Assembly: GCA_029204225.1 (NCBI GenBank) | Contig: CM055109.1 | Location: 1,916,340 to 1,980,339 of the forward strand | Direction of reading: 5' to 3' | Length of the DNA stretch: 64,000 bases | From: Diphasiastrum complanatum | Lineage: Eukaryota; Streptophyta; Lycopodiopsida; Lycopodiales; Lycopodiaceae | Shown here: piece after piece, positions 9,861 to 23,519 of the stretch | Layout of the letters: the number at the start of each line of letters is the position of its first letter | Numbering within the stretch: position 1 is the first letter of the stretch | Notes under the pieces: generated by a model | Database searches by the model: none | Told to the model about the DNA's origin: nothing | Seen by the model: the letters and a program-made list of their open reading frames with translations, nothing else | Program-made: the position numbers and the translations under genes

Positions 9861-12690
9861 TGGTATCAGAGCATTATATCATGGTATCAGTGTATACCTA
9901 CATGATATCAAAGCGTTGATTCTTCTTTAGGACCTAATATTGTTTCAATATCAGAGTGAAAGCTCTAATACTTGATATCTTTCGCAATATCAAATTGATA
10001 TCGAACTCTTTTGTTCCTTTCAACATTTCAGTATTAGAGAATTGATTTCCTATTGTTGGCGTTACTACATCTTAGCGTCATCGATTCAATTGACAGACTA
10101 AGTTCTTGATGGATTCTCAAAGTAAAGTCGGCCTTATCACAGACAAGCGGAATGGATCCAATTATCACTTGTGAAAATTTAAGATGAAGACCTTGCTAAT
10201 CGCCAGCGAGTTATGGGATGTTGTCACAGGTATAGAAGTAAAACCTGAAGATGATGACTCAAAGTGGAAATCGAAGGATGGTAAAGCTTTCGCGTTTATT
10301 ATCCTCAATATATCAGATACACAGATTGGACACGTAGTTGAAGCTAAAATGTCAAGAGACGTTTGGGACATCCTAAACTCACTATATGACGTGAGGGACA
10401 TAACTACTGAGTCACATTAACCAGTTTTAGAATCTCTTGCAAGAGATGGCCGTTGTTGGATCAGTCATAGACGATCAAGACATAATTATGAAATTGCTTT
10501 CAAGCTTGCCCTCCACATATGAGAATGGGTGATGATCATATCGACACACTCAAACTTAGCTCTTAGTAGAGTTATCACTATGTTGCTGCAAGAAGACAAT
10601 AGAAGAAGTCAAGACATATCGTCTACTTACTCCTCTCATGCTCTATATGTCAACAAAGGCTCTGTGACAGAAGCAAAAAAGCTCCAAGAAGGCTGCAATG
10701 AATCAGAAGCCGACTCAAAGTCAAGAACAATCATTGAATCCACAATCGAAGAATAAGATGTTTTGCAGGTATTGCAAGCGCAATGAGATCAAGGATTACC
10801 GAATTCTCCAAGCGAAAAACGTAGCCAAGCAACCTGATCAACAAGAAAACATAGTTTCATCATGTCCCCAGGTCGAAGTGGACGAAGGCACATTTATGGT
10901 CAAACATCAAAGCACATTTTTGGATGACTCATGGTTTCTCGATTTTGGAGCAACTCAACACATACCAATCAACATGAGATCTTCAACTCCTATATGCCTT
11001 ACAACACGAAGAAATTTGTTCATCTTGGTGACAATAGTACTCACACTATTGAAGGTGAAGGTATTGTAAGATTGCGATTCCAGCATACCAATTCAAATTA
11101 CTATCAAAGGTCCTATATGTTCTTAAACTCTCTACAGATCTGTTATCAGTAAGTAGAATTACAGATTTAGGTCATAAGGTAGAATTCGAATCTGATCAAT
11201 GCAAAATTATTGGATTCTTGCACTTGGCAAGAGGCAGAGCTACTTATATAGACTGGCACACTATTATTCTGAGTCTAGTCAAGCTTTGAAAACCTTTGTT
11301 CTAGTCAATAAAGCATTACTATGGCATCATCGCTTAGGATACTTGAATCATGCATCTATTTTGAACATGTCTAGACAATCCATGGTTCTTGATCTCGACT
11401 ATCCTTCTGGTAAGGTCGATCTCCTTGTCTGTCATAGCTGCATCTTTGGAAAGCAGGCTAGGATTCCTTTTAGATCAAACCATAAGCATGCGACAAAAGG
11501 TCTGTTAGATGTTGTTCATACAGATATATGTGGACCTATGCAAACTTCATCATTGCTAGATACAAAGTATTTCATTACTTTGATTGACAAATTCTCCAGA
11601 AGAACAGTTGTTTATTTTATTTAACAAAAATCAAAGGCTTTTATCAAATTCAGACAATTCAAAGAGCATGCCGAGAATCAAACTAACAAACAAATCAAAG
11701 CATTGAGGTCAGATAATGGGGGTGAATACATCTCCAACAAATTCAAGGAGTATTGCCTTAACAACGACATTGAGCAACAATATATTACCTCCTATTCGTC
11801 TCAGTCAAATGGTCTTTTTGAGATAAAGAACATAACCTTAGTCGAATCAGCAAAGTGCATGTTATCACACGTGACACTTTCGAAGTCCTTCTGGGATGAA
11901 GTTATTTCAACAACAACTTATATTCAGAACAAATGTCCTACTAAAGGCCTCTCAGACAAAACACCATTCAAAGTTTGGACAGGTACCAAATCTTCTTTAT
12001 CAAACTTACGAGTTTTTGGATGTACAACTTTTGCACAGATACCTCATAATCTTAGGAAGATGCTTGACTTCCAGAGTATCAAATGTGTTTTCATTAACTA
12101 CACTACTTCACATCAAGCCTATAAGTTGTTCGATCCCATCGAGTCAAAGATATTCACTAGCCGGGATGCCATCTTCATCGAAGATCAGTTTCAAGACCTC
12201 AAAGGAAAGGACAGTCCCCATGTAGCCGACCTATCAGATTCTCCCGACGCATTGAACTTTCCAGTTCCGCAGGCGACTATTCCCATTGAAGGTCCAAGCT
12301 CTTCTACTTTCAACGACCAACAAATTAACGGCGAATCAGAAGATGATGATGTTGCAGTTCAGCACTACAGTATAATAGAAATGATCAACTTCCTCTATTA
12401 CCCAGAAGATCTTCAAGAATCAGCAGACCACTTAACCGGTATATTGAGTCTACAGCCTACCTTGTTCAGGAACCGATATCTGTCCAAGAAACACTCAATC
12501 AGCCTGATTTTGATCTCTGGAAAGAAGCTTAAGAATATTCATCTCTTATCAAGAACCAGACATGGACAATTGTCAAATTACCTGCTAGCAGAAACGTAGT
12601 TGATTACAAATGGATTTTCAAAGTCAAGTACAATGCAGATGAAAGCATCAACAGGAGAAAGGCACGACTTGTCGCCTATTCGCACTTTGT
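9861..12690 (+). pseudogene. Ty1/copia element A internal region (gag, protease, integrase, start of RT)
   Basis: The primer-binding site TGGTATCAGAGC is at 9861-9872. Gag opens at ATG 10,109, hits an in-frame TGA at 10,172 where related elements have Trp, and resumes at MKTLLIASELWDVV. A broken zinc-knuckle region lies near 10,755-10,800 (CRYCKRN). The protease motif near 10,945 reads DFGAT instead of DSGAT, losing the catalytic-site Ser. Integrase follows with an HH...CHSC zinc-binding pattern (11,320-11,440), HTDICGP and SDNGGEY, then the FGC motif at about 12,015. The RT begins YKWIFKVKYNAD at 12,605 and ends abruptly after KARLVA at about 12,677; the rest of RT and RNase H is missing. 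Several frameshifts and stops make it non-functional. Confidence 0.9.
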
Positions 12691-13364
12691 AGATTCACAT
12701 TTAGATTAGAACTCACGACGTTCTGTGTGACGTTCTATAGAGACGCATTAGCGGATCTCAACTGACATTTTAATGATTGGTAAACGACATTGAGGCCGAT
12801 GATCGTCCCTATAAGGTCAACACTTCGTGCCATTGTACACACATTTGCACAGATTTGAGTATCAATAGAGAGAGAGAAGAGAGCTAGTTTCTATAAGCTT
12901 GAGCGTTCTTTCCCTCTGTCATCCTTTATGGTATTACTTCTTATGAATTGAGCAAATACACTCTGTATGATCTGTAACCATTTGTGATACTTCTCTATCT
13001 GCGTCACATATATTTCTCATGCCTTTACTAAATTTCAGTTACCCTAATGTGGATTTTCAGGCATCACCAACGAGTGACAATTCTGACTAATGTGTGCAGG
13101 GAATTAGCCGAAGCTACTAAGCATAACCATAAGCAGAACTTCTTTCAATTCTAAATGAGCTATGTGTTCAGATAATGAACTTGTTTGATGCTCTAATTTG
13201 TTTGCTTCCTGTGATAAGAGCTAATTCTGTAATCGATTAAGAGGAATCATTAGCCAATACAAATCTGTTTGATGAATCTATTTGCTAGCTGCTGTCTGAT
13301 CTGATTGCTTACTGAAGATAAAGTAATCTTTATAATTACAAACCTTGACCAAATCATTTCACCA
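12691..13364. other. No recognisable gene after truncated element A
   Basis: Starts exactly where element A's RT is cut. Contains LTR-like AT-rich DNA with short GA runs (about 12,868-12,880) but no primer-binding site, polypurine tract or match to the LTR-like DNA before 9,860. It could be a diverged 3' LTR or unrelated insertion DNA. Confidence 0.3.
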
Positions 13365-13475
13365 TTGGTGTTTTTGAATGCCAATTTACCCAAATATCTT
13401 TGGATAACTAGATATATCGCTGTAGTATTCATAATGAATATTACACATCACATTCCATTTTCCTTCTTACATACA
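13365..13475 (+). pseudogene. Tiny copia integrase relic
   Basis: The + strand reads NANLPKYLWITRY.AVVFIMN.T, matching the copia integrase phrase LPK-LW-EA-TAVYIMNR. Only about 35 residues are left, with flanks that do not continue the domain. Assignment rests on this one motif. Confidence 0.5.
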
Positions 13476-13647
13476 CTTATCATACAAAAGAATAGATTAT
13501 TCTCTCTCTTGGAGAACAATCAAAGCTTTTATACTACTTAATTCATTGATTTTGTGGAGATCTATAATGACTAGGCCACCACAAATAGAGTGTGCACGTG
13601 TTACATCTTGCTTGTATGAGTTTTAATGTTATATGGTTTGGAGTGCT

Positions 13648-14040
13648 TTATCCTTTTAAGGGGATAGAACTTTGACAACCGAGTATCATCGCATAGATCT
13701 TCTCTTGTCTCAAACTCAAAAGTGTATAGAGTTTCACCCTTCTCTGCCCTGGCCTCCTACCTCGTTGTTTCCCCTTTTTGAGGCCCTTCAGCCTTATCAC
13801 TTGCCCCCCCCCCCCTTCATTTTCCACATCCACATGCACATCCTCTTGCTCTTCCTCCTCTTGTTGGTCCTGCACTGTCTGGTGGTCCTGATGTGCCTGG
13901 TCTTGCTGCTCTTGGTCTTGCTGCTGGTCTTGTTCTTGATGCTCCTGCTGGTCCCACTCTTCCTCCTTATCTTCATCTAGCTCGTATATGTCAATAGTAA
14001 CTTTTGCCTTGCTTGTTTTGCCCTCTTCTGTCTAATGGTG
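13648..14040 (-). other. Acidic, Gln-rich low-complexity minus-strand ORF of unknown nature
   Basis: The minus strand gives an open frame from about 14,030: KVTIDIYELDEDK, then a long run of Q, D, E and H, then EEEEQEDVHVDVENEGGGG, then a basic KKGKQRGRRPGQRR and a stop at about 13,648. A C10 tract at 13,806-13,815 codes for the glycines. No domain is recognised. It may be a fragment of a gene or transposon linker; the opposite strand gives a Leu-rich ORF that is a shadow of the same composition. Confidence 0.25.
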
Positions 14041-15763
14041 GGGTTGCTATGTTGCGGAGTAGTCTATATCATTCTTGAACTTTGAAAGTTCTTCCAGCAC
14101 TTTTATCATTGAATCTACGTCTGGGTCTTTGTTCGGTTGCTGGCCTTCCTGCAAGAAACTGCCCAAAGGGGGGCTCTTATTCGGCATAGGCTATCTGTAC
14201 TTGATTATGCGAGGTCAAAGAAGGAAAATGACATATTTCAGATTTCAACTCAATAGTGTCAGATTTCAAATTTTAGCTCAATTTTGGCAAGTTTTCTTTA
14301 TCGAGATTTAGACTAAGATGACAACCAATAGTATGAATTTTGGTACTTTAGTAGAACAAATAAGTACCTTGAACACAAAAAATCTAGAACCAAGAACAAA
14401 AAAATCCTTGAGTACCACGAACAAAAAAGTACTAACAACCCACCGTAAATTTGGTACTCCAGGAGAACCAAAAGTACCAAGAACCCACCAAGAATGAAAG
14501 TGGTAGAAAGAAAGCATGAAGAGTGCTAGTCAAAATTCCCGAACCATATGGTTGTATCTTATTCCTAAATGTCACCACAATGCTCTCTCCCATCAGCATG
14601 GCCTTCCTTGTGGATGTTTCAAGTCCAAAAAAGAACCGTTTATGATAACATGCCTTCAATAGGAAAAAAACAAGAGGTACACCCCTTCCTAGAATTGCGA
14701 ATGTTGACTATCTTTAACTCCACCAAAAACTCTTTCTCTTTCTCTTTCACAAACAACTTGCACAAAAACTAACATTGGTCGCCAAATTGGACCCTACCTA
14801 TCACAAGATAGCATGGGCTAGATTTGGCGAGAATGTGATTGCATGTGCAGTAGCAAGAAGGATGGCCTACAGAAAAAGCTGAAAAATTGGAACAGGACTA
14901 ATTGGCCCCCTCAGAATGGGCAGCCAGGAGTTGGAATCAAGAGGGAGTACTCCAGCAAGTTCGGAGGTGAGGACAGTGTGTCCCATGCTGCTCTGTCCAC
15001 TCCGGAGTATATACTTGAGGTGGAGGTGATGAATCAGAGAGTTGTAGAAACTAGGGTGTAGTGAGAAGATCCCTGAGGAGGCCAGGGCTTGCGCTCACAA
15101 GGGGCTTGAAAAGAATATGTTTCTTTTGGTGCTGATTGCTTTGGTACTCTTGGAGTATCCCAACAACGGTATTTTTACTCTTGGAGAATCCTAGATTGTA
15201 CTTATAACACGTTTTTGAGTCTTTTCATGTTTCAGAGTACCAGCTTTGGTTATCTATTCTTCAATTTTGTTATGATAGGAAGTCTTTAGTTTTAAATAAA
15301 TTGTCCTTACTTTAGCATTAGTTGGTTTTAGAAGTCTTAACTAATAAGTAGAAACTATTGATCGTTTTTTACACATCGATCATGTGAGTTCTTAGGTACT
15401 ATGGTAGTACCTATTAAAAGTACATATTGGGATTTTTGGTTCTTCTCTTAATTGAGAGCTCAAATCTGACATATTTGAAACTATTTTGCTTCGAATTTGG
15501 TAGTATTGTATGTGTGGATGAATCTCATTTTGATACTTTTGGCACTATTTTTTTCAGCACTATTGAGTTGAACATGCGTGTTTATTAGCACAATTTGTGT
15601 GTTTTTTACTCCCATGTTTAGGATATACGAAAATTCAATAGAAAGTATTAATGTACATTTGATGTGCAATGATAGTTAGATTGTGATGAATGCTCTTGCC
15701 TTGTTGCTAACTAGCTTGCCAATGTTTTCCATCACATTGTTTTTGGATTAGAAGCTAGTTTAG
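14041..15763. other. No gene; dispersed GGTACT/AGTACC words
   Basis: Two parts, 14,330-14,490 and 15,125-15,420, are rich in GGTACTxxxGGAG / CTCCxxAGTACC words in both orientations, a hint of diverged LTR or MITE copies. 14,843-15,061 has a 72-residue ORF with no recognisable feature. Confidence 0.3.
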
Positions 15764-17335
15764 TGTGAAGAAACAATATGTTTCGAGACACAAAGCTTTG
15801 TTAGATTTCAAGCTCAAGTCTGCAGAAACGCAAGGGAGCTGCTCGGACATGAAGATCAAAGCTTTGAGTGCTGAAGACCCGAAGACGATGGTCAAATGTT
15901 CGTTGACTAAAGGACACGAAGATGAAATGTTCGTGGACCCAAAGAAGCTCAATGGCAAAGGCGAAGGCCGAAGAAGACACAAAGGACGAAGAAGACACGA
16001 AGACTGGAAGGTGACAGATCTTCACGTTTCAAAGTACAAAGGAATTCAAAGAAAGTACCATGAGGAATACCACCTCCACGGATGATGACGACAACAATAT
16101 GGATACCATTAGGACGTGCCTAATCAGCTGTTCTTGTAATCCCTGATCAACTAAAACAAGTTCTCTCTCTCCATGCATATAAGCAAATTGAAATTGAGAG
16201 ATTCAGTTGGAGTGTATGAACATCAAATTGGTAGTAGACCAATGCAAGCTAAGCACTGTGTTGCTAGCCGATGTCCAGGAGTCCGCTAGTAACCGACTAA
16301 CACATGTTCGGATTTTTGGCTGTGCAGCTTATGCACATATTCTTGACAAGCTTCGAAAGAAGCTTGATGAGAAAGTTGAATCAGGATATCTCATCGGGTA
16401 TGACAATCGTTTGTCATACTACATGATCTACATGCTAGAAATGAATCTAGTGAAGACTGTCACGTCAAGTTCAATGAGACTAGAACAATTGGCGACAATG
16501 ATTCTGCCAGCTATGAAGTCCTAAGAAAGCAGTACTACGACCTGCCAACCATGACAGAGGGAGCAAAACTCGAACACTCAGACGAAGTATTCGAGTCCCA
16601 CATCAGTTGAGCGACGAATCAGATGAAGAAAGGACCGCAAGCCTGCCTGCAACTAGAACACCTATAAACCGAGATGGTTCCTTACCTAGCCGAAAAGATA
16701 AAGACAAGAGCATTGTAGTACCTGAAGAATCTCCCAGGATATCGACAAGAGAGCGAAGAACGCCATCAAGATTTGTGCTAGGTAGCTCGGCTTCAATATC
16801 CGAAGAGTTCTATGAATTCAGTGGCGAACCACAAACATTCGAAAAGGCCATCGACAGTCCAGACAAGGACAAATGGATTCAAGCCATGAATGAGAAAATC
16901 GAATCCATGAAGAAGAATGAGGTATGGAAACTGCAACCAGTGCTAGAGACAAGCAAAAGACAGTGCAATGCAAATGGATTTACAAGCTCAAGTATGGACC
17001 GAATGGAGATGTTTCGAGATACAAGGTCAGACTTGTAACGAAGGGATTCTCTTAGAAGTACGACATCGACTACACTGAGACATTCTATCCAGTGGTAAAG
17101 CATGTGTCATTATGCCTACTGTTTGCATATGCAGCAGCATACGACCTCAGGATTCACATCGTCAATGAGAAGACAACATTTCTACATGGCGAGCTAGACT
17201 AAGAAGTCTACATGGATCAACCTCCAGGTTATATCTGCAAGTCACTTCCTACCTATGCATGCCGAATGCATAGAAGTATCTATGGGTTGAAGCAATTTGC
17301 ATGACAATGGTACAAGAAGAAGTCTACATGGCGAG
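15764..17335 (+). pseudogene. Ty1/copia element E: LTR-like start, integrase end, linker and truncated RT
   Basis: TGTGAAGAAACAATATG at 15,764 resembles the LTR start of element D at 46,015 (TGAAGAAACC), and LTR-like DNA runs to about 16,195. Coding similarity then begins with the integrase C-terminal VRIFGCAAYAHI and KLDEKVESGYLIGYD. Next comes the linker (RISTRERRTPSRFV, EFYEFSGEPQTFEKAI) and RT: WIYKLKYGPNGD, TETFYPVVKH, FLHGEL, YMDQPPGY and IYGLKQ. RT breaks at about 17,310, where a copy of 'GAAGTCTACATGGCGAGCTAGA' (also near 17,185) marks a rearrangement. Gag, protease, most of integrase and RNase H are absent. Its proteins are closest to those of element D within this window. Confidence 0.8.
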
Positions 17336-18480
17336 CTAGATATTATCATCAAATGAAGAGCAATTATTTGTTGGCAAAATCATTTTGTAGATTTTCAAAA
17401 TTGTTTTCTTCTCATTCGGCATCATAAGTCCTTAGATTCTACATTTACTTGGAGGGAGAAGAGGTCTGTTTGGCTGCTCATTTCTTTCATTAATCTCAAT
17501 ATTTTGTTGATCCTCGTGGTTGCTTTCAATTGTTTTGTCTTGGCTAGTTCTATAGTATCTTGTTTGTAATAAATGCATTTGTCTAAACCTCAAAGAAAAG
17601 AAAGATAATTTTCAATAATTTTTCTTTCTCAATCCAACAATTTCATTGTTATGGCAAGGCCTTTGTGATATAATACCTGTTCTGGTCTTTTTTTCAAAAA
17701 GGGAGGTGGAGGTGTGTGGGTGGCAAGGCCCTTTCGCTAGGAAAAAGGCTACGGATATAGGGGTTGCCCCACTTGAAATCAAGTCTAAGGATGTATTTTA
17801 TATGGAGGAATGTGAGTATATGAAACCTTCCCATGCAAATGTTTATTTGTGAAGATTTCTCGTGGTGAGATCTAAGAACTAAAATTTTAGTAGAAGGGTT
17901 GTTTGTGTTTGGTTAGGAAACATTTAACATCATATTGTTAGCTGTAATGATGTTAGGCCCTACATGGTTTTAGCATATGTTTAACAAGTATGTTGCCCCA
18001 TTGAGAGCTGTGTTAGGTTAAGGTTTGCACCAATAGCACTAGTGATTTAGAGAGTGGACTCCAAGGAATGGCAATTAGCTGAAGAACAATAGCATTAAAA
18101 ATGTTTAATTGCCAAAAATGTTGGAGGTGAGTGGAAGAACCGACAAAACTATGACAATACTAACCTAAACCCTAAACCCTAAACCCTTTCAAGTTGATGG
18201 GGCAAGGGAGTGTGAAGAACGTGAACGGAGAAGAGAGCAGGAATATTGCGGAACAGCTCTCCCATTACAATCAGATGCTAGATGTAAAAACAGTCTAATA
18301 GCATATGCTAAGTATAATCACAACTTTAAGTGTTCTAGTTGCTCAACAGGATCTTAAAAATTAGTTCATACTCACAAAAACAGTCCACCGAAGAGATTAG
18401 AAATGGTTTGTGTGTGTGTGTGGTATTATTGAAAATCAGATTCAATATGAAGTTTAGTTCTGAAATAGATTGAAATAGCA
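17336..18480. other. No gene recognised
   Basis: AT-rich DNA with short ORFs only. 17,646-17,852 encodes 68 residues without recognisable features. It contains the telomere-like repeat listed separately and a short TG run at 18,411-18,422. Confidence 0.35.
18161..18190 (+). repeat. Interstitial telomere-like repeat (CCCTAAA)3
   Basis: TAACCTAAACCCTAAACCCTAAACCC contains three head-to-tail copies of CCCTAAA, the Arabidopsis-type plant telomere unit, with a partial copy on the left. The array is too short to be a telomere; it is an interstitial trace or a telo-box cluster. Confidence 0.85.
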
Positions 18481-19620
18481 GTGTGATAGCGCAAGTTCCT
18501 CAGGCGTCAAAGACAGCAATCGTCTGATCAGAAACTAAGGAGTCGTAGACGTCCGTGTTCTGATCAAAGTGAGCAAACAAATGTTATCAGACAACAATAA
18601 AGTGCATTCAATCACAACAAGCATTCATCTACGTTATACACAGATAGAAAAGCATGCTGCTGCTATATTACACTGAAGCACAATAAAATAGCAATTACAA
18701 CAAAAAATGGCGGCGTAACTGGGAGGCTCAAATAATACGTCTCATGGACGGAGCTTCTCAAGTAATCTGTGCTGGGATGATCTATATATAGATTGCATCC
18801 ATGTATTAACCACATTAAATGTTTGTCACCTAATTAGGTAAGCCGTTGTACTTAGAAGTATATGGCTTTTGTGACAACTATACATAGTGTATACTGTCAA
18901 CGAATTAGGAATGTTGACGCGGACGAGGACGTCGCAAATTCTCTCTTCGCATTTTACGTGAAGTGGTTTTCTCTCACTTCGCAAATTTCGGGAAGTGGCT
19001 GGGAACGTCCTTCGTTCAAAATAAACGACCTTCTTTTTTCTCTCTCTTCGGGTTTCTCGCGAAAAAGTCGAAGCTGCCCTAAAAACAGTTCAAGTCTTTA
19101 AGTAGATGACCTTCGAGAATTTTCTCTCTCTTCGCATTTTGCAAAAAAGCCGAAGGTGCCTTAATATGGTTGAACTTTGAACTGTGTCTAAGTGTCACAT
19201 TTCGGGGAAATGCGAAAAAGGCAAAGCTGTGGAAAACATAATTCATTTTAACAGAGTGTCGCGACACTTAGAGTATTTCTGCAGACTGTTGCAACACTTA
19301 GAGTATTTTTGCAGACTGTCACGACACTTAGAGTAATTTTTGCAGACTGTCGCGAAAGTAATGTATTTTTGCAGACTTGTTCTAAATGCTAATTTCGTGA
19401 AAGTCCTTGAAGATGGCCAAGTCTTCAATGACTTCAAATTATTGAACTTAACATGTGAACTTGAAATTATGATAGGATTGGTTACCCTTTGCTGGAGATC
19501 AGCCGGAAGCCCGTTGTAGACGTTCTTCAAATAAATTGGCTGTCTGAGTTGTAATTCCAAGGAGACAACCGTGGGCTTAATTTCTAACACAAGTTTGTTA
19601 AGAGGGCTAGAAAATTACTC
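18481..19620 (-). mobile_element. LTR-like DNA, probably of a minus-strand copia element
   Basis: No host gene. 18,780-18,795 has a TATATATAG promoter-like word. 18,920-19,230 is dense in TTCGCATTT / CGAAAAA words like those in the element B LTRs. 19,255-19,379 is a 30-bp tandem repeat of which one unit recurs, inverted, in LTR-like DNA at 53,356-53,390. On that basis I call it LTR-like; no primer-binding site or LTR end was found. Confidence 0.4.
19255..19379. repeat. 30-bp tandem repeat, about four units
   Basis: Units starting at 19,264, 19,294 and 19,324 read ACACTTAGAGTATTTxTGCA followed by GACTGTxxCG, with a fourth degraded unit from about 19,355. Unit borders form TGTCGCGACA palindromes in the better-preserved copies. 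Confidence 0.8.
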
Positions 19621-19633
19621 TATTGTCTTAGTA

Positions 19634-19829
19634 CTAAGAGCACCTTTCCATGTCCACCCCGTCACTCAGGTTGTCTAACGTCAAGCAACAACATGGATTG
19701 CTCAACGAATGAAGGGGCTTGTAGATTTTCCAGAAGTTAGTAGTTGGAGACCCGTTCTCTCAGGTGAAAGGGTGATGTCAGGTGACGCACATAATGAGTC
19801 AGGGGGGTGGACATGGAAAGAGCCCTTAA
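19634..19829. mobile_element. MITE candidate with about 24-bp terminal inverted repeats
   Basis: The left end 19,637-19,660 (GAGCACCTTTCCATGTCCACCCC) matches the complement of the right end 19,802-19,826 (GGGCTCTTTCCATGTCCACCCC) with few differences. The roughly 195-bp body has no ORF. Flanking bases are TAA on one side and TTA(A) on the other, suggestive of PIF/Harbinger-type 3-bp targets, but an exact duplication cannot be fixed. Confidence 0.55.
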
Positions 19830-19939
19830 CTAGGTGCACTTATTGATATTGTTACGTAATTGTTGTTCGCCTGATTTTTGGGCCGTTTGGCCCTATATTA
19901 TTTTGCATAATATAGGGCTCGAAGAACATTTTCTGCCTG

Positions 19940-20870
<931 letters not shown>

Positions 20871-20920
20871 ACAAATCAAGGGAACCGTCAATTACGTGCG
20901 GTAATGGTTCATTGGTCGGA

Positions 20921-21004
20921 CCATTACCACAAATAATATGGTCCCCGGGTAACTCATGGCCTCCGTCACTCGTTGCCCGGGTCTTAAATTATTTATGGTA
21001 ATGG
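20921..21004. repeat. Fold-back (inverted repeat) element
   Basis: CCATTACCACAAATAATAT followed by CCCGGGTAAC at 20,921-20,952 pairs with GTTGCCCGGG and ATTATTTATGGTAATGG at 20,972-21,004, leaving a loop of about 20 bases. Further GGTAATGG/CCATTACC words at 20,900 and 21,017 extend the symmetry. It is MITE-like but has no defined target duplication. Confidence 0.65.
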
Positions 21005-21548
21005 CCCTCCCAATGGCCATTACCTACTACATAACATAATTGAGCATCAACATGAGCTACTTAGTCAGCTCTATATGAAGGTTGCTAAATGTAAGGTGAG
21101 ACACCCCCCTAAATTGATAGAATTTACGGTTGCTTGTGAACAAGGAGTGCTCGGTCTAACTTTGGCTTGCATCTTGCACTTGCAACTGCGCGAGGTGCGA
21201 CAAATGGAGCACTACTTTAATTGCGAAAAGAAGAAAAGTCTTTCCTGTACTGCATCGCAGTGCAGCTGTCGCCACTGCAAAAGTCTGCAATGCATCGGGT
21301 TTCTTCAGGTGGTTCCATCTCACTTTCCATTTCTCTTCCGCTGTTCAAAAGTTCATAAGTTTCTTTGATGCGCAAGAACACGGTACGTAAATCCTGTTTC
21401 CTCGGTTGTATCTCTACAGGCATCTCTGAACGCAGAAGCTGTGCAATTTTTGCAATGATGATGACTCTTGAAAGCGCCCACTCATGATAGTTGATCTCTA
21501 TTAGATCATATTCAATATTTCAATTCTCATAAGGCGGTTAAGGACTAG

Positions 21549-22596
<1,048 letters not shown>

Positions 22597-23519
22597 CGTG
22601 CTGTTCTTTCCATCTCTTTTCTGTTCTCTTGGCCGCCCGAAGTCTGTCATGTAGAAGCCTCTCTCAAAACGAAAACCAGATCCGCGTCTAAACGAGGCCT
22701 TGCATGTACTATTTCAGAGGAAGATCAAGACGAAGACGCACCATGGTAATGATTTTTCTTGTTGTAATACTTCAATGTTACGATACTTCTGATCGATTTT
22801 AGGTTTAAAAACATTGCATTCTCCATATGAAGCGTCCTGGCTGTCAGTGTCTGGTGCAAGTGCAGCAGAATGATTCCAGAGAGTTGTATGCTTGAATGTA
22901 CTCTCGATAACGTTGCTTTTGTGGTATAACTCTATAGTTTTGATGTAGATGTCGCCATTGAATGTGAGAAATAATAATAATCGAAGGACTTTTTATGCAT
23001 TTACATGATTTCTTTTGTGCTTCAGTTCCAGAATTTTGATGCGGATGTGAGAGATAATAACTTAACAGCAAAGAGAAATCATTAGTGCGATTGCCTTAAA
23101 GTCTTAAAGTGCTGATTGAAGCTGGAACGTGCTTTTGTCAGACTCTGGTGTTGTTGATGTCATCGTTGTTGCATCTCTTTTAAAGTGTTCCAATTCATGC
23201 AGATGGTTTTTTTTTTGAAGTGTGATGGATCCTACTTGTCGCACAACGATTCAACGATCTATCAATTGCTAACAAATGGCGTTCAATCTTAAAGCAGTAA
23301 TGATCCATCAATCATATTCGTGTTGAGCAAACAAAGCACAATGATATCAAAAAAGGCGTGCGGATTATGCCACACCACACTCTCAGTCTATTCGTGTTCT
23401 TACTATACATCAAGAAACAGATAATGCCTCGACAAAAACTGCATGCCAAGAATTGGCCCTTACATGTCGTGTGAACGTGGTGGCGTAACATCTTATTACT
23501 AACTAGCGCAACATCCTAA
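22597..23519. other. 3' flank of RabA; no further gene seen
   Basis: Contains the alternative stop at 22,652-22,654 used by the shifted frame and, presumably, the 3' untranslated region. Only short ORFs follow. Confidence 0.4.

Noticed and set aside
13672-13980. 102-codon Leu-rich + strand ORF that looks like membrane segments
   Set aside because: It is the reverse complement of a Gln/Glu/Asp-rich stretch; the hydrophobicity comes from CTG/CTT repeats, not from a real membrane protein pattern.
15765-16085. 106-codon Lys/Arg-rich ORF possibly encoding a nuclear protein
   Set aside because: Lies inside LTR-like DNA of copia E, without a domain; composition comes from GAAGAC repeats.
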